Below are positions 1-6,136 of a stretch of DNA of 6,136 nt, one piece after another. Each line of letters starts with the position of its first letter. Position 1 is the stretch's first letter. The stretch is from Euryarchaeota archaeon UBA623. Lineage in GTDB: Archaea > Thermoplasmatota > Poseidoniia > Poseidoniales > Thalassarchaeaceae. The notes under the pieces are model-generated. The model worked only from the letters and a program-made list of their open reading frames with translations, made no database searches and was not told the DNA's origin. Position numbers and translations under genes: made by a program. The stretch spans positions 1 to 6,136 of the forward strand of contig DAUV01000027.1 in the NCBI GenBank assembly GCA_002505325.1, written 5' to 3'.

Positions 1-1301
1 GGGACGCTCGAGGCATCATCGGGGTCCGAGCCACATGTGACCTCGTCATCGTCATAGAAGCCGTCGCCATCAGTGTCCAGAGTGAAGATCCAGATGGTCA
101 TGTTGTATTCGCCCTCGCCCGAGTAGGCGTAGATCTCAATCAGGACGGTGTCTCCTCCTACGTAGGTGCCGTTGGAGGTGACCGTCTCAGGGCTGGCGAA
201 GCCAGAGGAGGTGTCGATGATGTTACTCGCTGGATTCGGCATCCTAGCCAATGCAATGTCGAAGTTGACCTGGCCGGTGTCGAAGGAGACACTGACGGCG
301 ATACCGTAATCGGCAGGCACGTCTACTGCGTACTCGTCGACAATGTCATCGGCGTTGGAAGCCCAGCCAGTGAAGTCGTTCTGACCTATATTGGCGATTA
401 TTCCTGTGGGGTTGTTGTAGTCGTCGGAGGCATCGTCGCCTGTTCCCGAGTCATTCTGGTTGTAGGCGGGAGCGGAGGAAATGTTGTCGAACTCGAGTGT
501 TAGGGTGTAGTCATCATCACCAATCCAGGCCCTGACCATTAGAGTTACAGTTGTCCCACCAACCGAAGAATTTTCGCTGGAAACTGTGTTAGGGGATGTG
601 GTGTTGAAGCCCTGTCCGCCTGGAAGGTATTGTCCGGTGGAGTCGTACAGATGGAGGTGGAGGGTGGCACTGGAGGTGTTCCAAGATACGCTCGCGTTGA
701 TACGGTGGTAGGATGGCACAGGGATGCTGTAGTAGTCGAACTCGTCAGTGCTTTTGTCGACGTAGCCGTAGTATGTCGCATTCGTGCCACTTAGGGCCGT
801 CGGCGTAGAGTATGTGTCGCCAGCATCGCCACCGGTGTTTGCGTCGTTTTGGGCTGGAGGCGGAGTGACCGTGAATATCCAGATCTGGAGAGTGTACTGG
901 CCTGAACCGGACCATTGATCGACGTTGATATAGACAGTCGAACTACTGACATTGGTCCCATTGGATGAAACGCTGTCGTAACTCGAAACCGAGTAGCTGG
1001 AGTCTATCGTGCTCCCGGACGAGCTGTACAGAATCAGGTCGAAATCGGCTCCGGACGGGGACGTTAGACCGACCGCTATGCCAGAGTCACTCGACATGTT
1101 GACTCCGTAGTAGTCGTTGGTGTCAGAGCCTGAGGTTAGGTTTCCGTAGTAAGTAGCGTTGGTTGCTGGCAACCAAACTGCGGTTGAGGTAGAGTTACCC
1201 GCGTCACCTCCTGAGCCAGCATCGTTTGCAAGCACCAACCCGGACAAGCAAGAAAGAAGAATCAGAGTAGTGATTGTTCTCGCAGCGCCACGGCTAGTCA
1301 T
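1..1301 (-). CDS. Secreted protein with three PPC-like beta-sandwich repeats and a thrombospondin type 3-like calcium motif (5' part, cut by the left edge)
   Basis: The ATG at 1299-1301 opens a frame of 433 full codons with no stop before the left edge, so the C-terminus is missing. Residues 1-25 are a Sec signal peptide: Arg at 4 and 8, a hydrophobic core TLILLSCLSGLVLA, and likely cleavage at VLA|NDAG. Three modules follow, starting at Asn26, Asn152 and Asn283 with NDAGSGGDAG, NDANTGGDAG and NDSGTGDDAS. Each has the look of a pre-peptidase C-terminal-like domain: a sugar- or calcium-domain style D-x-DYY stretch, an FDLILY- or HLHLY-like strand, and a closing GQYTLQIWIF-type strand. After module three, DTDGDGFYDDDE at 409-420 and CGSDPDD at 423-429 form a thrombospondin type 3-like calcium motif. 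I count 15 Asn-X-Ser/Thr sequons, suggesting heavy N-glycosylation. The fold calls rest on pattern, not on a profile search. The function is unknown; surface binding, or a prodomain or appendage of a hydrolase encoded further left, are both possible. Confidence 0.92.
   Translation of the reverse strand, partial: MTSRGAARTITTLILLSCLSGLVLANDAGSGGDAGNSTSTAVWLPATNATYYGNLTSGSDTNDYYGVNMSSDSGIAVGLTSPSGADFDLILYSSSGSTIDSSYSVSSYDSVSSNGTNVSSSTVYINVDQWSGSGQYTLQIWIFTVTPPPAQNDANTGGDAGDTYSTPTALSGTNATYYGYVDKSTDEFDYYSIPVPSYHRINASVSWNTSSATLHLHLYDSTGQYLPGGQGFNTTSPNTVSSENSSVGGTTVTLMVRAWIGDDDYTLTLEFDNISSAPAYNQNDSGTGDDASDDYNNPTGIIANIGQNDFTGWASNADDIVDEYAVDVPADYGIAVSVSFDTGQVNFDIALARMPNPASNIIDTSSGFASPETVTSNGTYVGGDTVLIEIYAYSGEGEYNMTIWIFTLDTDGDGFYDDDEVTCGSDPDDASSV
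78..1226 (-). repeat. Three tandem protein-domain repeats of about 126-131 codons
   Basis: Module 1 is residues 26-151 (1226 to 849), module 2 is 152-282 (848 to 456) and module 3 is 283-408 (455 to 78) of the secreted protein. Shared landmarks are the ND-rich openers, TNATYYG at residues 47-53 and 173-179, GIAV in modules 1 and 3, and IWIFT at 140-144 and 403-407. The DNA of TNATYYG differs at five of seven third codon positions between copies, so the repeats are old duplications kept at protein level and not recent DNA copies. Confidence 0.8.
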
Positions 1302-1316
1302 AGCCCTAGGGCTATG
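1299..1316. repeat. Perfect 18-bp palindrome ending in a start codon
   Basis: The sequence CATAGCCCTAGGGCTATG is identical to its own reverse complement. On the minus strand its last three bases are the ATG of the secreted-protein gene. It does not extend: the next flanking pair is mismatched. It could be an operator for a dimeric regulator or, in RNA or single-stranded form, a structure that hides the start codon. No function is shown by the sequence alone. Confidence 0.85.
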
Positions 1317-1383
1317 CTGGGACGCTTGAACTTTGGGACCATTAGATAGTGCGTAAATTGCACCGCCTCTATACGACGAATGA
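1302..1383 (-). promoter_or_regulatory. Spacer between hbd and the secreted-protein gene; possible weak promoter region
   Basis: These 82 bases are the largest non-coding gap in the window and the most likely place for a promoter. The AT-rich stretch GCAATTTACG on the minus strand (1352-1361) lies about 55 bases before the ATG and could serve as a poor archaeal TATA element; it is bracketed by GTGC and GCAC at 1349-1352 and 1360-1363. No clear BRE, no poly-T terminator and no Shine-Dalgarno at proper spacing are visible; AGGG sits only two bases before the ATG. The palindrome at 1299-1316 overlaps the end of this spacer. Confidence 0.3.
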
Positions 1384-2232
1384 TTAGTAGGAGTAGAATC
1401 CGTCGCCGCTTTTTCTGCCGAGTTTTCCCTCTTCTACCATACTAATCAGTAGTGGCGCGGGTGCGTACTTGTCGTCCCCGAGACCATCATGCAGGACATT
1501 CATGATGTGAAGGACTGTGTCCAGCCCGATTAGATCGGCCAGTGCGAGGGGGCCAATTGGGTGATTCATCCCGAGTTTCATGATTCCGTCGATAGCTTCG
1601 GGCTCGGCCACGCCTTCCTGTAGAGTTAGGATTGCCTCGTTGATCATAGGGCACAGTATTCTGTTGCTAACAAAACCAGGCGAATCATTGCATGAGAGCG
1701 CGGTTTTGCCCATACTCTCTGCTGCAGCGACTACTGCCGAGTTGACCTCATCAGAGGTTTCGGAACCATTGATTATCTCGACCAGTTTCATTATTGGGAC
1801 AGGATTCATGAAATGCATACCGATTACCCTGTCAGGCCTATTGGTTGATGCTGCAATCTCATCAATGCTGATACTTGAGGTGTTGCTAGCCAGTATTGTC
1901 TCCGGCTTGCAAATATTGTCCAACTCAGAGAATGTGGAGAATTTCAACTCAGGAATCTCGGGGATTGCCTCGACAACAAGATCACAATCTGAGGCATCAC
2001 TCCTGTCTGTTGAAGCGCGCACGCGCGCGAGGGCGGCATCGGCATTGGCTTGGCTCATCTTCTCCTTCGAGACAAGTTTTGCGAGAGATTCTTCGATTGA
2101 TGCCATGCCACGATCTACGAAGGTCTGCTCGATGTCAATCATGGTCACATGATAGCCCGCGCAAGCTGCTACTTGGGCGATACCATTGCCCATCTGACCA
2201 GCACCCAACACGGCTATGCTACCTATCTCCAT
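1384..2232 (-). CDS. hbd: 3-hydroxyacyl-CoA dehydrogenase, short Hbd type (3-hydroxybutyryl-CoA dehydrogenase)
   Basis: This complete 282-residue protein oxidises (S)-3-hydroxyacyl-CoA to 3-ketoacyl-CoA, or runs in reverse, in the cytoplasm; the family acts in beta-oxidation and in hydroxybutyryl-CoA metabolism. The N-terminal Rossmann fold has GAGQMG at residues 10-15 and Asp33 after the second strand, which favours NAD over NADP. Family catalytic positions are all present: Ser119 in SNTSS, His140 and Asn143 in GMHFMNP, Glu152 in KLVEII, and Asn190 in SPGFVSN. The C-terminal dimerisation domain shows HPIGPLALADLIGLD and ends GRKSGDGFYSY. The length is normal for single-domain enzymes, with no fused crotonase. 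I chose the ATG at 2230-2232 because MEIGSIAVLGAG begins right at the first Rossmann strand; an in-frame start at 2367 would add 45 residues unlike the family and overlap the upstream gene. The start lies 31 bases after the large gene's stop and has no clear Shine-Dalgarno sequence. Exact chain-length preference cannot be read from sequence. Confidence 0.95.
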   Translation of the reverse strand: MEIGSIAVLGAGQMGNGIAQVAACAGYHVTMIDIEQTFVDRGMASIEESLAKLVSKEKMSQANADAALARVRASTDRSDASDCDLVVEAIPEIPELKFSTFSELDNICKPETILASNTSSISIDEIAASTNRPDRVIGMHFMNPVPIMKLVEIINGSETSDEVNSAVVAAAESMGKTALSCNDSPGFVSNRILCPMINEAILTLQEGVAEPEAIDGIMKLGMNHPIGPLALADLIGLDTVLHIMNVLHDGLGDDKYAPAPLLISMVEEGKLGRKSGDGFYSY

Positions 2233-2263
2233 GCATCGTCGTGCATACGGAAGGGCATGAGCC

Positions 2264-5200
2264 TTACTCAGCCAATTCGTCTTCGGAATCGAGAGTAGGT
2301 GATTCAGCAATCTCCTCAATCTCAGACATGATGTCTTCAAGATCGGGGCCGTGATTCTCAATCTCATCCCTTCGTGCGCGGCGCCTACGTAACAGAGTTG
2401 TTGGCACTGCTATGGCGAGCAGTGCAGCGATAACTGCGAGAGAGAACCACCACATCATCGGGCCGGAGTTTCGGGCATCCTCGATAGCCCAGTCAATCCA
2501 TTCTTGCTCCAAAACCTCAATCGAAGATGTGTGTTGGTTATTGGCAGCGTCGACGGAGAGTCCGTTGATGATGTGAGTGCCCGGAGATTCAGGTATTGCG
2601 ATGTGAATCTCGAACTGGTCACTCGAGTCGCAGACGAACTCCTTCGACTCAACCTCGGTCCACAACACCACCGTCGTGCCGTGCTCACAGATGCCGCCAA
2701 TGACACGGGTTATGGCTAGAGGAGTGGTTCTGTTGGTTATCTCAAAGAAACTCAAGACAGGGGGAGTGGTGTCTCTTACGATAGAGATAGTGTAGTTGTC
2801 TACGTGGTCTAGGGCGTGAATCTCAATGAGAAACTGATTCTCACCCTCGATTAGATCGAATACGATGCTAACTACGCTTGCTCCGGGCTCAATCAAGTGC
2901 TCTCCTTCGACATCAGATCTGCTCCACCAAATCTCCTGATCAGGGCCTCTCTGTAGTGTTGCCTCGACTTGATCAGTGGCCACAAGGCCGCCATTCCAGT
3001 CAGCAGCGACGTGAGTACTGTAGATTGAGGCGTCGAGCAGGATGCTGCGACATTCGAGGAACCTGTTATCATTTTCTTGAGGTTCTGTGAAGTCGACAGC
3101 CTCCAAGCAGACCTCGTGCACCCCGGTGTGATTCAACTCAAACAAGGCCCCGCTGGTGATTGCAGTGCGCTCGCTAATGAGGACACCATCGATAGTGAAA
3201 CGGACATGGACTTCTTCGTTGGAAAGCCATGAGAGGCCCTGTCTATGATCGAAGAAAGAATCTTCAGTGCCCGGGTTGATGGTCCACTCAACGAGAGGAG
3301 AGGTACGGTCGAGAGCTAGGGGCCACTCCTCTGTATCCGTGTTATTGGCCCAGTCAATCATCTCGAGAGAAATTTGGTAGTTACCGTCCGGCAACTCAGT
3401 GGTGTCGATTTGGTACTGAGTGACAATACTAACTTGACCGGGGTCATCCTGCATTACGATTTGAGGAATCAATTGGTTAGTCTCGCACTGAACAGACTGG
3501 TGGGGAGAATTCAGGGCGGTGATTCTCAAACACCAGTCCCGAATGTCAACTGGGATTGAGACGGTGAGTACTCCTTCACTCAGATTCGCAGGCGTAGAAA
3601 TCTGTGTCGGAGTGTAGTGATAGCCGGCTTGGTCAGAGACATCGAGAAGGTTGGCACTAGGTGCATAGGGATCATACACCACGACAAACTCCCTAGTGAA
3701 TGAATTGCCAGCAGCATCGCTGACTACTATGTCGAAGATACTGCTACCCTGTACGTAATAGAAAGATGACCCGGCATTCGACCTAGCCTCAGCCTCTACC
3801 AGTTGGATCGTGAGTTCTGCGTTCCCGTTCTCGTCCAGTTCGACTGCACTGCCTGAGTGAGTAACACTTGCACCGGGTTCTGTCTGGATGGTGTAAGTGA
3901 GATTCTGTTGGTTGGTAATCCAAGGTATGTTCGATAGGGCCAATGTGGGCGCTGTCACATCGTAGGCCACCGAGAGATAGGCCTCAGCAGTATTGTTTGA
4001 GAGGTCTGCCAATGTGGCCCAGTAGTCATGCCACTGCTCGATTTCAGGCAAGGTGGCATTGACCCAAACCTCCCGGAAAGTAATGTTCTCGGGCATTGCG
4101 AAGTGGTTGCCACTGTTCCATATCGAAGTTAGGTTGTGGTGCACGCCGACCGTGTCGATGGCTTCAACAAGATCAGCTTCGGGAACGCTAGTGCCCTCGT
4201 CAACCGGCTCCCAGTTGAGATCATCGAGGCGGAAGCCGATGCCGGTATCCAAAGCGTGCAGACGAATCGGCACTACTGAACTGGACTGCGTGAGGTTGGC
4301 TGGGATGTCAAAACTCATCTCGGGATCGAGTTCTACCAACTCGTAGGTGTACGGTAGACGCAGACTGATATCGCCTTCGACGATGATGTCGATAAAACCT
4401 GTCCAGATTCCGGCTGTCTCCGGTCTCTCATAGGCGAGGTTTACCTGCAGTGCGGAAGATGGGACCTGTCCTGCGAGTGTATCGCTACCGTTCGGCCAAA
4501 TCGCATCTATCTCACCCTCAGTCAGTGATAATTGGTCGGTTATCACGAGTTCGTCGCCGCCTACAACCTCGATGTCAATCCAGAACTGAACTGTCCCGCT
4601 CGGTACAGAGTAACCATGTACTGCGACCGAATAATAGCCGTCATCAGGATCGACTATTCTGATTGTCTCTGCCGAGGAACCGGACCACGAGCGTGTTACC
4701 TCCTCATCAGAAGAGAATGTTCCATCTCCATTTGAGTCGCGGAACAGGAATAGGTCGAGATCTGCATCATCGTGAGCGTTCATCTTGATGTTCAGCTCAG
4801 TGGAGTTCTGGACTGTCATATTGTGCCACCATGAAGCCGTCATCTTGTCACCGGAGATATCTTGGAAGGCGGTCTCGTTATCGAAGTGGACCGGTTGGCT
4901 CCAACCGTATGCGGACACCGATTCGACGTTCAGAGGCACGGTGGAGACCACATGAACTGCGTCTACTCCACTGCCTTCGGCCCAATCAGTCACCACCTGC
5001 TCAAAGCCGGACTCTTCTGCAGCGATATATCCTACTGAGATATTGAGTGGGTTATCATTTGATGAGACGCCGTGCAGAGCTGTGTGCAGGACCATCTGGT
5101 GGACTCCTTGCTCGGCAGGGACGGCGAACATCTCTCGCGAAGTACCAGTGTAGGTCCCCCAGTTGTGCGAGCCACTGCCAGCGTGGTTGTTGTTGGACCG

Positions 5201-6136
5201 TGATTCGATGAAGAAGGTCGAATCGCCATATGCATCCGGGTCGTCCTCGGCATATCCGTGAGCCATCTCCGAAAGCCAGAGCACGTCGATGTCGGTGTAT
5301 GGGTTGTCCTCCCAGTCGACATCGAGGATGGCTGTTCCTCCGGTGTCCCACTCCTCGGGCCACTCGACTGAGAGGAAGCGCCAGTCGCCGCTCTCAGCCC
5401 TCCAGTCCCATCTGGTTGCCCCACTAATCCACTCCTCGTCGTACAGAGTCTGGTTCGACACGTTGCCATCAAGCGGTCTCGCATCTAGTGAGAATGGGCC
5501 GCTCCAAGGCACGTTGGTGACTACGGGGAGTGTCCAGTTCCTGTGTGGTGTCGTTGAGTTCCAATTGCCCCCCTGATCTAGTTCGAAGGACTCGATGAGA
5601 ACGCCGTGCTGATGCAGTCCGGATTCGGCATCGGCGGGGACCGAGACAGTCATCTGGGTCGATGCCGATCCATTGGCAGGGACCACGGTGGTGATTGGAA
5701 GAGTGATCCAGTCGTCGTCCGTGCTACCGAATGCAGTCCAGTCTATCTCGATTCTGACAGGGTCGTCCGACTGGTGCCCGTTGTAGTTCCAGACTCCAAG
5801 GAAAAGGCCGTCTCTGGCATCCTCAAAGGGCAGTCCAACCCTGACCTCGGCGTTCGGACCATTCTCCCACCAGTAGGTCACCTCTTCAAGCTCGCTCGAC
5901 TCGGTCCAATCATCAGAGTCGACCATTGAGTCGTTGTCGAAGTCCTCGACATAGATACCGTCTCCGTCATCGTCGCTCCAGCGATATATCTGCAAGAACA
6001 CTCGCTCCTCAGAACTGCGGTCTTGATTCTCGTCGAACGCAGAGTACTCGATGGTAGCTCTGGCTCTGAGTTGCAAGGTATCGATGGGCAACCTATTTGC
6101 GGTGCCGTTTGTGATATGCAGAGGGATTAACAGGTC
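2264..6136 (-). CDS. Large membrane-anchored surface protein, C-terminal 1290 residues; probably the post-catalytic part of a subtilisin-like (S8) protease
   Basis: The frame is open from the right edge to a TAA at 2264-2266, so the N-terminus is missing; the first visible codons read DLLIPLHITNG, which looks internal, not like a signal peptide. Residues below count from the edge. Residues 54-77 are Asp-rich (SDDDGDG, DFDNDS), like calcium sites. Residues 152-183 (VPANGSAS...VPADAESGLH) look like an Fn3-like domain following a protease. Residues 400-520 form a PPC-like module with DADLDLFLF, an EF-hand-like DSNGDG, and VHGYSVPSG at 506-514, typical of pyrolysin-type subtilases. Ig-like modules begin near 726 (DVTAPTL), 822 (DPYAPSA), 943 (DRTSPLV) and 1122 (DTTPPVL). 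A membrane helix spans 1227-1249, followed by RRRRARR and an acidic tail ending DSEDELAE, giving an outside-N, inside-C topology. Coding status is certain; the protease assignment is inference, since no catalytic Asp, His or Ser motif is in view. An adhesin or S-layer-like protein is the alternative. Confidence 0.9.
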   Translation of the reverse strand, partial: DLLIPLHITNGTANRLPIDTLQLRARATIEYSAFDENQDRSSEERVFLQIYRWSDDDGDGIYVEDFDNDSMVDSDDWTESSELEEVTYWWENGPNAEVRVGLPFEDARDGLFLGVWNYNGHQSDDPVRIEIDWTAFGSTDDDWITLPITTVVPANGSASTQMTVSVPADAESGLHQHGVLIESFELDQGGNWNSTTPHRNWTLPVVTNVPWSGPFSLDARPLDGNVSNQTLYDEEWISGATRWDWRAESGDWRFLSVEWPEEWDTGGTAILDVDWEDNPYTDIDVLWLSEMAHGYAEDDPDAYGDSTFFIESRSNNNHAGSGSHNWGTYTGTSREMFAVPAEQGVHQMVLHTALHGVSSNDNPLNISVGYIAAEESGFEQVVTDWAEGSGVDAVHVVSTVPLNVESVSAYGWSQPVHFDNETAFQDISGDKMTASWWHNMTVQNSTELNIKMNAHDDADLDLFLFRDSNGDGTFSSDEEVTRSWSGSSAETIRIVDPDDGYYSVAVHGYSVPSGTVQFWIDIEVVGGDELVITDQLSLTEGEIDAIWPNGSDTLAGQVPSSALQVNLAYERPETAGIWTGFIDIIVEGDISLRLPYTYELVELDPEMSFDIPANLTQSSSVVPIRLHALDTGIGFRLDDLNWEPVDEGTSVPEADLVEAIDTVGVHHNLTSIWNSGNHFAMPENITFREVWVNATLPEIEQWHDYWATLADLSNNTAEAYLSVAYDVTAPTLALSNIPWITNQQNLTYTIQTEPGASVTHSGSAVELDENGNAELTIQLVEAEARSNAGSSFYYVQGSSIFDIVVSDAAGNSFTREFVVVYDPYAPSANLLDVSDQAGYHYTPTQISTPANLSEGVLTVSIPVDIRDWCLRITALNSPHQSVQCETNQLIPQIVMQDDPGQVSIVTQYQIDTTELPDGNYQISLEMIDWANNTDTEEWPLALDRTSPLVEWTINPGTEDSFFDHRQGLSWLSNEEVHVRFTIDGVLISERTAITSGALFELNHTGVHEVCLEAVDFTEPQENDNRFLECRSILLDASIYSTHVAADWNGGLVATDQVEATLQRGPDQEIWWSRSDVEGEHLIEPGASVVSIVFDLIEGENQFLIEIHALDHVDNYTISIVRDTTPPVLSFFEITNRTTPLAITRVIGGICEHGTTVVLWTEVESKEFVCDSSDQFEIHIAIPESPGTHIINGLSVDAANNQHTSSIEVLEQEWIDWAIEDARNSGPMMWWFSLAVIAALLAIAVPTTLLRRRRARRDEIENHGPDLEDIMSEIEEIAESPTLDSEDELAE

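Noticed and set aside
545..790. 81-codon minus-strand open frame inside the secreted-protein gene
   Set aside because: It is out of frame with the signal-peptide-bearing repeat protein and is Thr/Ser/Pro low-complexity, as expected of a shadow frame.
1239..1260. Possible lipobox around Cys18 in the signal peptide (LLSC)
   Set aside because: The residue before Cys is Ser and the hydrophobic core continues past it to a better Sec cleavage site at VLA|N, so lipid anchoring is less likely.
2015..2029. Alternating purine-pyrimidine run of 15 bases that could favour Z-DNA
   Set aside because: It encodes ALARVRA within hbd using common GC-rich codons, is short, and needs no other explanation.
1580..2152. 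190-codon plus-strand open frame opposite hbd
   Set aside because: It lies wholly antisense to a gene with clear catalytic motifs, and its translation is a Ser/Ile-rich sequence with no recognisable domain; it is a shadow of the codon pattern.
2233..2367. Longer hbd start at 2367 giving 327 residues
   Set aside because: The extra 45 residues are Arg/Leu-rich shadow coding of the large gene's 3' end, do not match the family, and would overlap that gene by about 100 bases; MEIGSIAVLGAG at 2232 fits the usual N-terminus.
5032..5484. 150-codon minus-strand open frame inside the large gene
   Set aside because: It is an alternate frame of a convincingly coding stretch, rich in Arg, Thr and Ser with no domain signal.
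2264..6091. A start for the large gene at 6091
   Set aside because: The codon there is TTG, the frame stays open to the window edge, and no signal peptide follows although the protein has a C-terminal membrane anchor; the gene must begin outside.

Overview
The window carries three genes, all read from the minus strand and packed with little spacing. In transcription order they are: the 3' part of a very large cell-surface protein (6136 to 2264, open at the right edge); a complete 3-hydroxyacyl-CoA dehydrogenase of the short Hbd type (2232 to 1384); and the 5' part of a secreted multi-domain protein (1301 to 1, open at the left edge). Spacers are 31 and 82 bases. I see no RNA gene, insertion sequence, CRISPR array or plus-strand gene.

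The style suggests a marine planktonic archaeon, most likely Marine Group II (Poseidoniales, Thermoplasmatota). The signs are acidic secreted proteins rich in Asp, Ser, Thr and Asn-X-Ser/Thr sequons, a surface protein anchored by one C-terminal membrane helix followed by a basic stop-transfer cluster, beta-sandwich modules ending in a thrombospondin type 3-like calcium motif (DTDGDG...DDDE...CGSDPDD), and no clear Shine-Dalgarno sequence ahead of either visible start. This assignment is inference from style; a bacterium with similar surface proteins is not excluded.

The large protein has features typical of the region after the catalytic domain in subtilisin-like (S8) proteases: Asp-rich metal-binding segments, a pre-peptidase C-terminal-like module with DLDLFLF and VHGYSVPSG, a stalk of Ig-like modules, then a membrane anchor and acidic tail. 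The catalytic domain would lie beyond the right edge. The third gene starts with a signal peptide and contains three repeats of about 130 residues that resemble the same class of PPC-like beta-sandwich. Between them, the dehydrogenase is a cytoplasmic enzyme of beta-oxidation or hydroxybutyryl-CoA metabolism with every expected catalytic residue. Together they fit a heterotroph that handles protein at the cell surface and oxidises acyl chains inside, but nothing shown here links the dehydrogenase mechanistically to its neighbours.

The most unusual non-coding signal is a perfect 18-bp palindrome (1299-1316) whose end is the start codon of the third gene. I found no convincing new biological system; the observations worth following are this palindrome, the paired cysteines in the Ig-like stalk, and the identity of the cut-off N-terminus of the large protein.
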